A DNA stretch of 64,000 bases from Lachnospiraceae bacterium (lineage in GTDB: Bacteria; Bacillota; Clostridia; Lachnospirales; Lachnospiraceae), in NCBI GenBank assembly GCA_017431515.1, contig JAFRKV010000040.1:62001-126000 (forward strand), read 5' to 3'. Within the stretch, counting starts at the first letter, position 1. Each line of letters opens with the position of its first letter. Of the stretch, positions 1 to 9,169 are shown piece by piece. Position numbers and translations under genes: made by a program. Below the pieces are notes generated by a model that saw only the letters and a program-made list of their open reading frames with translations, did no database searches and was not told where the DNA came from.

Positions 1-657
1 CGTCACGGCACCGCCCACCAGCACGGCGCCGAAGATCTCCCGAAACATGACCAGGAAAAAGTTTCCGTTTTTCGATGCGGTCACCATTCCGGAAAAGCAG
101 ACGAACAGCGCCACGCCGACGCCGTCATTCAAAAGAGACTCGCCCTCGATCAGGAAACTGATGTTTTTCGGCAGACCGAATTTGTTCAGGATGCTGGTGG
201 CTGCGATGGGATCCGTCGGAGCCACGATGCTGCCGAACATCAGGCACATGGGAATGGTCAGCCCCAGATGAAGCACCAGCGAAACCAGATAGAAGCAGAT
301 TCCGTAAAACACCGCGCCAAGCAGGGTGGCCACAATGGACAGTACGGTAATGGCGCGCTTCTGTTTCGCAAAATCCTTGAGTCTCATGTGACAGGATCCC
401 GCAAACAGCATAAAACAAAGCACACCTTTTGTCAGAAACTCATCCAGATTAAAATGGAAAATGCGCTCAAGCGTATCACCGATCTCCAGGTTCTGGGTGC
501 CCTGATAAATCACATACAATACGCCGCCGATGACCAGAGAAAACAGCATCAAAGCGATCTCATAGGTCAGCTTCGTGGTGCGTTCATTGAAAAAGCCGAT
601 GACGACCACAAAGACCATGACAAAGACAAACATCGGCAAAAAATCGATTCCATTCAT
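1..657 (-). CDS. Na+/H+ antiporter, CPA1 family (3' part cut off by window edge)
   Basis: Only the first 219 codons lie in the window; the gene runs off the left edge. The start is the ATG at 657, behind a purine-rich GGAGAAG/GAGGGG ribosome site. The translation is strongly hydrophobic with several membrane segments. It contains TDPIAATSIL followed by EGESLLNDG, the membrane-embedded ion-binding signature of cation:proton antiporter family 1 (NhaP/NHE-like). Known role of the family: electroneutral exchange of cytoplasmic Na+ or K+ for external H+, in pH and salt homeostasis. The MATE gene upstream is read in the same direction with a gap of about 40 nt, so co-transcription is possible. Substrate ion is not determinable. 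Confidence 0.85.
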   Translation of the reverse strand, partial: MNGIDFLPMFVFVMVFVVVIGFFNERTTKLTYEIALMLFSLVIGGVLYVIYQGTQNLEIGDTLERIFHFNLDEFLTKGVLCFMLFAGSCHMRLKDFAKQKRAITVLSIVATLLGAVFYGICFYLVSLVLHLGLTIPMCLMFGSIVAPTDPIAATSILNKFGLPKNISFLIEGESLLNDGVGVALFVCFSGMVTASKNGNFFLVMFREIFGAVLVGGAVT

Positions 658-699
658 AACGACTCCCCTCTTCTCCTTACATTGCAATCATATGCGGTA

Positions 700-2115
700 T
701 TATAGCACAGAATCTTTTTCCTCGTCACTTTTGATCAGACGGAATGCCTTTCGCCGGATGATAAAGTAGGCAATGATCATCAAAGTTCCCGTCAGGATCC
801 AAGAGATCGGATAGATGTTCATCAATGTGCCGAAGGTGCGGTTTTGCGGCAGAACCGTAAATACATAGATCATGCGGAAAGCGCAGGTTCCGAAAATAGA
901 GATCAAGGCGGGAACCAGAGAATGATTCATTCCCCGGATGCATCCGCCGCTGATCTCATAAGTGCCGATCAAAAAGTGAAGCAGGCAGACGTGCATCATC
1001 CGCTCCAACGCAAACTCCATAACGGTAGGATCCGTCGTAAAAAGGAGGAGCAGCTCCCTGCGGAACAGGATAAACAGTCCAATGCTCAAAATATCAAAAC
1101 CGATCCCGATCAGCATCGTCAGTTGAAAGACCCTTTTGCAGCGTTCTTTCTTCCCTGCGCCGTAGTTCTGGCTGGTAAAGGTCACCGCGGTCTGGGCAAA
1201 GGCGTTGAGAAAACAATAGGAAATGAACTCAAAGTTCTGTGCCGCCGTGGATCCTGCGATGCAGGCAGCCCCAAAACTGTTGATGGCGCTTTGGATCACC
1301 ACATTGGAAAAGGAAAACACCATGCCCTGCACGCCGGCCGGCAGGCCGATGCGGAGCACATAGGCAAGATAGGTCTTATGGATGCGGAGCCGCCGGAATG
1401 AAAAGCGGAAGATTTCTTCTTCCGTCGCGAGAAAATAGACGATCATCGCCGCGCCCACCGTATTGGAAAGCACCGTCGCCAGCGCCACGCCAATCACGTG
1501 CAGATGAAATACCACAACAAAAAGAAGATTCAGACCGATATTGATCACACCGGAAAGGGCCAGGGCAAAAAGCGGTCTCCGGCTGTCTCCCTTGCTTCTC
1601 AGGATCGCCGCACCGTAATTATAAAGAAGGATCACGGGCATGCCGAGAAAATAGACGCGCAGATACAGCACCGCCAGATTCATGACATCTTCCGGCGCGC
1701 CCATAAGGCCGAGAATCGCCGGGGAGAGTGCTATTCCCACCCCTGTCAGGATCAGGCCCATCACAATGGCCAGCGCCATAATAGTATGGACAGCATCGCG
1801 GATCTTGTCCTTTTGCCCGGCGCCGATCAGATTGGCGATCACCACATTCGCCCCCACGGAAAGGCCGATAAACAGATTGACGAGAAGTCCGATCACGGAA
1901 ACATTGGATCCGACTGCTGCCATGGCCTCCGGCGAAGCAAAACGTCCGACCACGGCAATATCCGCGGCATTAAACAGCTGCTGCAGCACGGCGCTGATGG
2001 CAAGCGGGAGCGCAAAGAAAAAAATCTTTCCCAGCAGCGGCCCATGCAGCATATCCATGGAATTTTTGCTTTTTACCTTCTTGGCATTTTCCATCACATT
2101 CATCCCGGTTTTCAT
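700..2115 (-). CDS. MATE family multidrug/cation exporter
   Basis: The protein has 471 residues, the usual length for MATE transporters, with about 12 predicted membrane segments in two similar halves. The N-terminal stretch GKIFFFALPLAISAVLQQLFNAADIAVVGRF is the characteristic first helix of the NorM/DinF-like clade (shown in two parts: GKIFFFALPLAISAVL and QQLFNAADIAVVGRF). Known role: export of cationic drugs or metabolites across the cytoplasmic membrane driven by Na+ or H+. The start is the ATG at 2115 with GGAGAAA upstream and an extended -10 promoter at 2130-2138. It is divergent from the focA-like gene. Substrate is unknown. Confidence 0.9.
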   Translation of the reverse strand: MKTGMNVMENAKKVKSKNSMDMLHGPLLGKIFFFALPLAISAVLQQLFNAADIAVVGRFASPEAMAAVGSNVSVIGLLVNLFIGLSVGANVVIANLIGAGQKDKIRDAVHTIMALAIVMGLILTGVGIALSPAILGLMGAPEDVMNLAVLYLRVYFLGMPVILLYNYGAAILRSKGDSRRPLFALALSGVINIGLNLLFVVVFHLHVIGVALATVLSNTVGAAMIVYFLATEEEIFRFSFRRLRIHKTYLAYVLRIGLPAGVQGMVFSFSNVVIQSAINSFGAACIAGSTAAQNFEFISYCFLNAFAQTAVTFTSQNYGAGKKERCKRVFQLTMLIGIGFDILSIGLFILFRRELLLLFTTDPTVMEFALERMMHVCLLHFLIGTYEISGGCIRGMNHSLVPALISIFGTCAFRMIYVFTVLPQNRTFGTLMNIYPISWILTGTLMIIAYFIIRRKAFRLIKSDEEKDSVL

Positions 2116-2129
2116 CGTTTCGTTTCTCC

Positions 2130-2138
2130 ATTATACCA
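2130..2138 (-). promoter_or_regulatory. Extended -10 promoter of the MATE gene
   Basis: On the minus strand the sequence reads TGGTATAAT, an extended -10 element, about 15 nt before the MATE start codon. No good -35 is seen, as expected for extended -10 promoters. Confidence 0.5.
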
Positions 2139-2183
2139 GAAAAGCTTTTCGAAATGGGAATGCATGATCCTTCGAATTTCCGG

Positions 2184-2212
2184 TTGACAGAGGAGACCTG
2201 AATTGATATGAT
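2184..2212 (+). promoter_or_regulatory. Promoter of the focA-like gene
   Basis: TTGACA at 2184-2189 and TATGAT at 2207-2212 are separated by 17 nt, a near-consensus SigA promoter 21 nt upstream of the TTG start of the formate/nitrite channel gene. Confidence 0.75.
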
Positions 2213-2233
2213 CGGCGCAGAAAGGGGAACACC

Positions 2234-2995
2234 TTGTTTCAGGAAGAATTTCTGGCGGCTTCCAATGCCGCTGTCAAAAAATCAGAACTATTGAGAAAGA
2301 ATCCGGCAGGTTATTTCCTGCTCTCCATGCTGGCGGGCGCTTTTATCGGCTTCGGCGTACTGCTGACCAACAGTATCGGCGCCCAGCTTGACGGCGCGCC
2401 CTACACAAAGCTTGTCATGGGGCTTGCTTTCGGAGTGGCGCTGTCTCTTGTGGTCATGGCCGGCGCCGAGCTTTTCACCGGAAATAATCTTGTCATGGCG
2501 GCTGGTCTGATCAAACGCAAAGCAAAGTTCTCCGAGGCACTGCTGCTGTGGATCGTCTGCTGGCTCGGAAACCTTTGCGGAGCCATCCTACTCGGTGCGG
2601 TCTATGTGTTGACCACTCTGCCGGACGGCGCAGTGGGGATCTTTATGGCAAACGCCGCAGCCGCGAAGATTGCTCCCGGACCCATCGCTTTGCTTGCACG
2701 CGGCGCCCTTTGCAACATGCTGGTCTGCCTTGCGGTCTGGTGCGGATTCCGGATCAAATCCGATGCCGGAAAGCTGATCATGATCTTCTGGTGCCTTTTT
2801 GCCTTCATCACCACAGGCTTCGAGCACAGCATCGCAAACATGACCCTTTTCACGGAAGTCCTGCTGCACCCCGGCGAAGCCGCCGTGTCGCTCTCGGGCT
2901 GTCTTTACAACCTGCTGTTTGTGACCCTGGGGAACATGATCGGCGGCATTGTCTTCGTTGCGATACCTTACGCCGTGAGCGCAAAAGAGAAGTAG
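2234..2995 (+). CDS. Formate/nitrite transporter family channel (FocA/NirC)
   Basis: The 253-residue protein has six predicted membrane segments and an internal pseudo-repeat typical of the FNT family, whose pentamers conduct formate, nitrite or hydrosulfide. Family hallmarks visible are AGAFIGFGVLL in helix 1, the broken-helix segment GAELFTGNNLVMAAG, NLCGAILLG, and GFEHSIANMT near the fifth helix. The start is a TTG at 2234, chosen because AAAGGGG lies 7-13 nt upstream; no in-frame ATG fits. A strong promoter precedes it (2184-2212). No formate or nitrite enzyme is adjacent, so the transported anion cannot be decided. It converges on the esterase gene with a 9-nt gap. Confidence 0.9.
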   Translation: MFQEEFLAASNAAVKKSELLRKNPAGYFLLSMLAGAFIGFGVLLTNSIGAQLDGAPYTKLVMGLAFGVALSLVVMAGAELFTGNNLVMAAGLIKRKAKFSEALLLWIVCWLGNLCGAILLGAVYVLTTLPDGAVGIFMANAAAAKIAPGPIALLARGALCNMLVCLAVWCGFRIKSDAGKLIMIFWCLFAFITTGFEHSIANMTLFTEVLLHPGEAAVSLSGCLYNLLFVTLGNMIGGIVFVAIPYAVSAKEK

Positions 2996-3004
2996 AAAAG
3001 CAGA

Positions 3005-3811
3005 TCAGCGCTTCTGCAGGAACAGCCACTCTTTCACTTCTTCATCCTGACCGGCAGGAACCCAGGCACAGTGCGGATTCAAGCCATATTTCTCCTTCAA
3101 TTCTCCCTTTGGATACTCTGTATAAAACAGCTGCGCACCTTCTTGACCCTTTAACAAGTCATACAGTGCCTTCGATCCCATATATTCCACCCCAAACCCG
3201 GCTTTCCGGTTCGGGGAAACGATCCGGTCATCCGCCGCGTGCAGAAGCCAGATGGGTGTGCGGATCAATTGGTCCAGCTGAACATGATAGGTGGTACCGC
3301 AGATCACCATGGCGGCGGCAAAAAGATCCGTGCGCTTCAATAGCTCCAGCGTCCCGACGCCTCCGGCGCTGTATCCGTAGATATAAACCCTTTTTTCATC
3401 AATCCGGTCATATCTTTTCAGGAGATGAGAAATCAGTAAAAGCATCGTTTCCTGCATCTCCTCCTGAGACCAGTGCATCTCCCTCCCGTACTGCGGCGCC
3501 AGAATATAGCAGGGATGGCGCTTCTGCCAGTCATCCCGCGCAAAGATCGTTCCGATATCATGCAGCAGCAGATGTCTTTTGTTGTCATTTCCCACCACAT
3601 CCGCGCCATGGAGGAATACCACAAGAGGATATTTCAAAGCACCGTAGGGTGCGTTTTTTGTTTCCGTTTTCAGCCTTTCCGGAACAAACATGCGGTATGG
3701 CAGGCTCACTGCCTGTCCGCGCCACCGCTCCATGGAAAACTTTTTACAAAGCGCTTCATTTTCTTCACTCGGTTCATCCCAATCCGGATATCTTGTTTTC
3801 AGACTCTCCAT
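3005..3811 (-). CDS. Alpha/beta hydrolase, esterase family
   Basis: The protein shows VVFLHGADVVG (oxyanion-hole HG motif) and the nucleophile elbow GYSAGG, followed by WLLHAADDRIV (acid residue) and NPHCAW (catalytic His). This is a complete Ser-Asp-His triad in carboxylesterase/PHB-depolymerase-like order. No signal peptide is seen. The open frame extends upstream to 4012, but that part covers the promoter (3907-3936) and first codons of the divergent permease-kinase gene. I therefore place the start at the ATG at 3811, giving about 268 residues. No good Shine-Dalgarno is present there, so the start is uncertain. Substrate unknown. Confidence 0.75.
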   Translation of the reverse strand: MESLKTRYPDWDEPSEENEALCKKFSMERWRGQAVSLPYRMFVPERLKTETKNAPYGALKYPLVVFLHGADVVGNDNKRHLLLHDIGTIFARDDWQKRHPCYILAPQYGREMHWSQEEMQETMLLLISHLLKRYDRIDEKRVYIYGYSAGGVGTLELLKRTDLFAAAMVICGTTYHVQLDQLIRTPIWLLHAADDRIVSPNRKAGFGVEYMGSKALYDLLKGQEGAQLFYTEYPKGELKEKYGLNPHCAWVPAGQDEEVKEWLFLQKR

Positions 3812-3906
3812 CTCAAAGATCACAATCCTTTTTTCGTATGAAATACCGACTACAGGCTCATCATAGCACAGAATCCCATCCAAGTAAAAACTGCGTCCCG
3901 TTGCTG

Positions 3907-3936
3907 TTGAACGGAAAAGTTGCGGTGTGATAGAAT
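3907..3936 (+). promoter_or_regulatory. Promoter of the permease-histidine kinase gene
   Basis: TTGAAC (3907-3912) and TAGAAT (3931-3936) are separated by 18 nt and lie 28 nt before the ATG at 3965, which has an AGGAGGGG ribosome site. Confidence 0.6.
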
Positions 3937-3964
3937 GGGAATAAGACAGGAGGGGTGCTAAATC

Positions 3965-6889
3965 ATGTGGAAGACAAAACAGAAAGAGGGTGAATACCAG
4001 GGTCTGGAGCATTACCTTTCTCCTCTGATGGTCTGGGCTCTGTCCTTCGGATGCGCCGTGGGATGGGGATCCTTTGTCATGCCCGGCACCACATTCCTGC
4101 CTGCTGCAGGACCCATGGGGACCTTCTTAGGGATCCTGGTCGGCGCGGTCGTGATGTTCATCATCGGAATGAATTATCATTTTCTGATGAATGAATACCC
4201 GGATGCCGGCGGCACCCTGACCTATACCATCAAAAGCTTCGGTTATGACCATGGTTTCCTGAGCGCCTGGTTTCTGATGCTGGTCTATATTGCCATCATG
4301 TGGGCAAATGCCTCCGCGCTCTCCCTGATCAGCAAAAATCTTCTCGGCGCCACGTTTCAATTCGGCTTCCACTACGTGATCCTCGGCTATGATGTCTATT
4401 TCGGTGAAGTATTGCTGTCTCTTGCAGCAATCATCATCTGCGGTTCGATCTGCATCCTCGGAAAACGCCTTGCGGCCGGCTTGCAGGTGCTGCTTGCGTT
4501 GATCCTGTTTTTCGGCGTGATGATCTGCGCTCTGACGGTTTTTCAGGCTTCCGGGGGGGCATTCACGATCCGACCCGCCTTTTCTCCCTCAGAGGAAGCG
4601 CCGTTCCGGCAGATTCTGTCCATCGTAGCACTCTCCCCGTGGGCCTTTGTGGGCTTTGAATCGGTTTCCAATTCCGCGGCCGGCTTCCGGTTTGACCGGA
4701 AAAGAGTGATCCGGATTCTGACGTCTTCCCTGATCACCGGCAGCATGGTTTATCTTCTTTTGACACAGATGGCCGCATCCGTGACGCCGGCCGGTTATGA
4801 GGACTGGAGCAGCTACATCGCCGACCTCGGCAGCTTTTCCGGCATCTCCGGTCTGCCGACGTTTTATGCCGCGGAACAGATCATGGGAAAGACCGGCGTG
4901 ATCCTCCTTGGCCTGGCAGCGCTGGCAGGCATCCTGACCGGATTGATCGGCAATTTCATCGCCGCTAGCCGCCTGATGTATACCATGTCAGAAGACGGCA
5001 TGCTGCCGAAACAGTTCCACAAACTGAATCAGGACCATACCCCCAGAAATGCCCTGCTGTTTCTGATGATCATCTCCCTTTTTATCCCGTTTCTGGGGAG
5101 GACCGCCATCGGATGGATCGTGGATGTGAATACGGTGGGGGCCACCATTGCCTACGGATACACCTCCGCTGCAGCCTTCCATACCGCCCGGAAAAAGCAG
5201 AAAAAGGGGATCATGGCCACAGGCCTCATCGGTCTTGCCATGTCGCTTTTCTTTTTCCTGTATTTCATGGCCTGGGCAGCCGGCGCCATGTCTACGGAAT
5301 CCTATCTGATTCTTGCGATCTGGAGCGTTCTCGGCTTTCTTTATTTCCGTTATGTCTTCTCAAAGGACGATAAGCGCCGATTCGGAAAATCCACGGTGGT
5401 TTGGATCGGACTGCTGTTTTTGATCTTTTTTACTTCCTTGATGTGGGTAAAAAACGCCACGGATGAGATGACGGAAAACGTGGTGACGAATATCAGCACC
5501 TATTATGAATCACAGCACCATGACCATGATGCCGCCATGATAGACCAGACTCAGGCCTTTCTCGTGGATCAGCTGGATGCGGCGGATCGCGTGCTGGTGC
5601 GTAACAGCGTGATCCAGATGCTGTTCATCATAGTCTCTCTCGGTATCATGTTCAGTGTGTACATCACCATCTCCAAACGGGAAAAACAGATGGAGATCGA
5701 AAAAATCAAGGCCGAGGAGAGCAGCAAGGCAAAAATGACCTTCCTTTCCAACATGTCCCATGATATCCGCACGCCCATGAATGCCATCATCGGCTATATC
5801 AACTTATCCGAACGGGAAGACATCACGCTTGATGAAATGAAGGAAAATCTGGCCAAGATCAAGGGCTCCAGCAAATATCTGCTGGCCCTCATCAATGACG
5901 TTTTGGAGATGAGCCGGATCGAAAGCGGCAAAATGGAGCTTGAACCGGTGGTGGTGGATCTGAAAAAACGGTTGTGCGATGTAAAGGATCTCTATCAGAC
6001 ACTGATGGAAGAAAAAAGAATTGAGTTTCAGGTGGATTGTTCCGAAATTCAGGATCCTCTGGTCTACTGCGATATCAACCGGTTTAACCGCGTCCTGTTA
6101 AACCTCATCAGCAATGCGTATAAATATACGCCGGAGGGCGGCCGTGTATCTGTGTCTGCAAGACAGCTGGCATCCGAAGAACCGGACAAAGGCCGTTATG
6201 AGATCCTGATTTCGGACAGCGGGATCGGCATGTCCGATGAATTTGCCGCAAAGATCTTTGAACCCTTCGAGCGTGAACAGACCTCTGCCGTCAAGGATAT
6301 ACAGGGGACGGGGCTTGGCATGTCCATTACCAAAAACATCCTTGACCTGATGGGCGGGGAGATCTCGGTCCAGTCCAAAAAGCAGGAAGGGACCGTGTTC
6401 CGTATCCTGATCGCTTTTCCGCTGGCCAAAGAAGCGCCTTCCGATGCAAAAGAAAAGCCGTCGGAAAACGAACCCGCGGAAGAGATGGATTTTTCTTCAA
6501 AGCGGCTGCTTCTGGTGGATGATATGGAGATTAATCGGGAAATCGCGGCGGTGCAGTTAAGAAGCAAAGGCTTTACGGTGGATTTCGCCAAAAACGGGCA
6601 GGAGGCAGTGGATCTTGTGACAGCGTCTCTTCCCGGCTATTACAGCGCCGTTTTGATGGATATCCAGATGCCTGTGATGGATGGCTATGAAGCCACGAAG
6701 GCTATCCGTCAGATTCCGGATGAAGCCCTGTCTTCCATTCCGATCATCGCCATGACCGCAAACGCCTTTTCGGAAGACGTCAAAAAAACCCATGACGCAG
6801 GCATGAACGCTCATATTGCAAAACCGGTCGATTTGAATGTGGTACTGGAGGTATTGGGAGAAGTGATGAGGGGGGAGAATCTTCGTTAG
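3965..6889 (+). CDS. Amino acid permease fused to a hybrid histidine kinase with receiver domain
   Basis: This is a 974-residue protein. Residues about 10-470 are an APC-superfamily amino-acid permease: roughly 12 helices, with early SFGCAVGWGSFVMPG resembling the unwound helix-1 substrate site. After a further helix (about 475-495) comes a short extracytoplasmic segment of about 60 residues containing HHDHD, then another helix (about 555-575). A coiled linker leads to HisKA with phospho-acceptor His599 (SHDIRTP). The ATPase domain has its N box near 710-722 (NLISNAYKY), DSGIGM near 751 and GTGLGM near 781. A C-terminal receiver has Asp852/853, phospho-Asp899 and Lys953. All catalytic residues are present. 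The likely role (inference) is a transporter-like sensor of an amino acid that signals by phosphorelay. No partner regulator or Hpt protein is adjacent. Confidence 0.9.
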   Translation: MWKTKQKEGEYQGLEHYLSPLMVWALSFGCAVGWGSFVMPGTTFLPAAGPMGTFLGILVGAVVMFIIGMNYHFLMNEYPDAGGTLTYTIKSFGYDHGFLSAWFLMLVYIAIMWANASALSLISKNLLGATFQFGFHYVILGYDVYFGEVLLSLAAIIICGSICILGKRLAAGLQVLLALILFFGVMICALTVFQASGGAFTIRPAFSPSEEAPFRQILSIVALSPWAFVGFESVSNSAAGFRFDRKRVIRILTSSLITGSMVYLLLTQMAASVTPAGYEDWSSYIADLGSFSGISGLPTFYAAEQIMGKTGVILLGLAALAGILTGLIGNFIAASRLMYTMSEDGMLPKQFHKLNQDHTPRNALLFLMIISLFIPFLGRTAIGWIVDVNTVGATIAYGYTSAAAFHTARKKQKKGIMATGLIGLAMSLFFFLYFMAWAAGAMSTESYLILAIWSVLGFLYFRYVFSKDDKRRFGKSTVVWIGLLFLIFFTSLMWVKNATDEMTENVVTNISTYYESQHHDHDAAMIDQTQAFLVDQLDAADRVLVRNSVIQMLFIIVSLGIMFSVYITISKREKQMEIEKIKAEESSKAKMTFLSNMSHDIRTPMNAIIGYINLSEREDITLDEMKENLAKIKGSSKYLLALINDVLEMSRIESGKMELEPVVVDLKKRLCDVKDLYQTLMEEKRIEFQVDCSEIQDPLVYCDINRFNRVLLNLISNAYKYTPEGGRVSVSARQLASEEPDKGRYEILISDSGIGMSDEFAAKIFEPFEREQTSAVKDIQGTGLGMSITKNILDLMGGEISVQSKKQEGTVFRILIAFPLAKEAPSDAKEKPSENEPAEEMDFSSKRLLLVDDMEINREIAAVQLRSKGFTVDFAKNGQEAVDLVTASLPGYYSAVLMDIQMPVMDGYEATKAIRQIPDEALSSIPIIAMTANAFSEDVKKTHDAGMNAHIAKPVDLNVVLEVLGEVMRGENLR

Positions 6890-7380
6890 TGCATATATTT
6901 TCTGCAGTAGAACAGGACGTCTTCGTCACTGATCAGCTCATAGGCTGTCATTGCGGCTTCCCTGAGCACCGGTTTCCCGTCTGACAGTTCCCGTAATTCT
7001 TCCCAGGTAGCAGCCTTGAAAAAAGCCTTCCAATCCTTTTCATGAAAAGGATTGCCGGTCTTCCCGTTTTGGATCACACGGGGAATCCCGGAAGCATACA
7101 GCAAAAGATGCTCCGGAAATCGTCCTGCATAGGCTTTGCTCCGAATGCGGTACGTGATCTGTATTTCCGGGATCACGCTTGCTTCACCCGGATCATCTCC
7201 GAGGATGATGGGATTGACCACCCTGGCTGACAGGATGGTATCTTCCCCGATGCGCAGCAAAACACAAAGCAGGGCAATCAATACACGATGATTTCTTTGT
7301 ACCATTGCCCGAAACAGATAATCATTCGTCAGCGGTGCCTTCAAAGGACCGCTCGCTTCCATAAAACGAATATCTTCCAT
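6886..7380 (-). pseudogene. Rpn-family (PD-(D/E)XK) nuclease/transposase-like gene, internally shortened
   Basis: The 164-residue product begins like the Rpn/YhgA-type recombination-promoting nuclease family (LTNDYLFRAMV, then LIALLCVLLRI and NPIILGDD). It ends like that family (WKAFFKAATWEELRELSDGKP). The middle is collapsed: family members are usually about 280-300 residues, and the metal-binding D...ExQ core is reduced to PEIQI with no preceding LDI/V strand. I read this as a remnant of an active gene, although its frame is still open. The start at 7380 is chosen because AAGGAG lies upstream. A good promoter (7438-7466) precedes it. Its stop overlaps the stop of the permease-kinase by 3 nt. 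Confidence 0.6.
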
Positions 7381-7437
7381 ATTCAATTGACTCCTTTCAT
7401 CCAAGCGGTTGAAAGGGGTATTGAGTGAACGAAGATT

Positions 7438-7466
7438 ACTCTACCACAGTTTTCTGTGTTTTGCAA
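7438..7466 (-). promoter_or_regulatory. Promoter of the Rpn-like gene
   Basis: On the minus strand TTGCAA (plus 7461-7466) and TAGAGT (plus 7438-7443) are separated by 17 nt; the spacer holds a small CACAG/CTGTG inverted repeat. Confidence 0.5.
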
Positions 7467-7481
7467 TGAAAAATGACAATA

Positions 7482-9158
7482 TCATTTCTTTTCGCGCAGC
7501 TGTTCAAAGGTCACCCCGTATTTAACGGCGATGTCTTTCGCATAGGAAAGGCCCTCCGGCGGTGCGAGAATGATCCGGTAGGAACGGTTTCCCTCCCGGG
7601 ACCGGGAAACAAGGCTTGCGGCCATGTCTTCCGCTGTTTCTTCCCGGTTCAGCACATCAATCTCATTGGCCAGTTTATGCATATGCGTGTTGTAGATCGT
7701 GCGGACGCCGAGGTATTTCAGCGCACGCACCACATCCCGCGCAATATAATAGCCTTCCTCATAGGACGTGGTGGAAAATGATTCGTTTAAGAGCAGGAGG
7801 CTTTTTTTCGTCGCGGACTGATACAGTTCACGAAAACGTTTCGTTTCTTCTCCCAGCCGCCCCAGATCCATTGTTTCGTTTTCGTCCGCGGGATAATGGG
7901 TAAAAATATTGTCAACGGGACTGTAGGAAAAGGATTGGGCCGGCACCGAGATTCCGCCCTGCGCAAGCACAAACGCAAGTCCCACTGCCTGGGTGAAGGT
8001 GGTCTTTCCGCCGCGGTTAGCCCCGGTCAGAATATAGATCCGATGTTCTTTCGAGAAATCCAACGTGTTGCCGATCACGTCTTTTGCTGTCCGGTCTCCG
8101 GGATGGAGCCGGATCTCATTTGCCAGCTTCAGGTTATAAAGCCCCTCCGTCTGCAACATCCGTTCTTCGGAAGGGTACGTTTTCGGCGTGCAGAAGGAAA
8201 ACCCTGCCTCTTTCATTTTTTCAATGTATTCCGCAAACCGGATATAATACATGAATTCCGGGATCATACCGGTAATGACACCGGTACTGACATTGACATG
8301 GCGTGAGATCACAGATTTCAACTTCCGCACGATCTTTCCGATCATGTGCGCCATGGCGCGGTCCATGGAACGGATGACATCATTTCCCCGGTCTTCGCGT
8401 CCCAGCATCGCAAGAGAAGTCAGCGGAATCCCCGGCAGGAAATCCGGCGCCTGAGCGGAAGCATCAAACTGCTCCGACCGGGAAGGATCATAGGTAAAAC
8501 TCTGTTTGTCCGAACCAGAGAGAAAATCATTGAAATGAGAAATCACAGAAGATTTCGTATAATATTTGGAATTAACCGAGACAATGCCGACGCTGTTCGG
8601 TTCAAAGCGGTCGTTGAGATTGACCCCCAGCGTCACGCTCTTAATCTGGGACGTGTCTTTTTTCAACTCCGTAATGTCTTTTTTTAACGCGGAAAATCCG
8701 CTTTCTTCATAAAGGGACTTGGTATAATCGCGAAGATGGCTCAGTCCTTCGGACCGGATCGGTGTTTTGGAAAGGGTCTCATAGATGGCCTCCACGCTGA
8801 GAATATACTCTTCCATCTCACCCATCCGATGCACCAGATCCCAGACTCCGGAGGCATCGGTGATCTTCTGGAAACTCCCGAACTGACGGAGAAAATCAAT
8901 CTTCTGCAGTACCTCCTGCATCTTTTCACGAATCTCCGGAAACTGCAGGATATCCTCAAAGATCTCATTCCGGTAGCGGGCAACCGCCTCATCCTCGCAT
9001 AAATGCGTCAGATAGTGATAGATCACAGCGGTCTCTGTTTTTTCATCGGACAGCGTCTCCGCCAATAGATCCAGCGACAGATCATGTGCTGTCAGCGCCG
9101 GCAGTTCCCGATAAACCGGGGGCTTTTCTCCCGGGTACAAAAGACTCATCTTTTCCAT
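7482..9158 (-). CDS. MutS-like ATPase without mismatch-recognition domain
   Basis: This 558-residue protein carries a helical core/clamp region (about 20-340) and a C-terminal MutS-type ABC ATPase. The Walker A is TGANRGGKTTF near residue 380, followed by a GRLGEETKRF signature. The Walker B is LLLLNESFSTTS, with Asn in place of the usual Asp before the Glu, and THMHKLA serves as the H-loop. The N-terminal mismatch-binding and connector domains of MutS1 and the Smr domain of MutS2 are both absent. The role is unknown; DNA-structure binding is an inference. The start at 9158 (MEKMSL) has AAAGGAG upstream; the longer open frame overlaps the preceding gene. It is the last gene of a three-gene run with the two hexapeptide-repeat genes. 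Confidence 0.8.
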   Translation of the reverse strand: MEKMSLLYPGEKPPVYRELPALTAHDLSLDLLAETLSDEKTETAVIYHYLTHLCEDEAVARYRNEIFEDILQFPEIREKMQEVLQKIDFLRQFGSFQKITDASGVWDLVHRMGEMEEYILSVEAIYETLSKTPIRSEGLSHLRDYTKSLYEESGFSALKKDITELKKDTSQIKSVTLGVNLNDRFEPNSVGIVSVNSKYYTKSSVISHFNDFLSGSDKQSFTYDPSRSEQFDASAQAPDFLPGIPLTSLAMLGREDRGNDVIRSMDRAMAHMIGKIVRKLKSVISRHVNVSTGVITGMIPEFMYYIRFAEYIEKMKEAGFSFCTPKTYPSEERMLQTEGLYNLKLANEIRLHPGDRTAKDVIGNTLDFSKEHRIYILTGANRGGKTTFTQAVGLAFVLAQGGISVPAQSFSYSPVDNIFTHYPADENETMDLGRLGEETKRFRELYQSATKKSLLLLNESFSTTSYEEGYYIARDVVRALKYLGVRTIYNTHMHKLANEIDVLNREETAEDMAASLVSRSREGNRSYRIILAPPEGLSYAKDIAVKYGVTFEQLREKK

Positions 9159-9169
9159 CCTGCACTCCT

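Noticed and set aside
2548-3930. A 460-codon plus-strand open frame across focA and the esterase gene.
   Set aside because: It is Arg/Pro/Ser-rich shadow coding over two well-supported genes in other frames.
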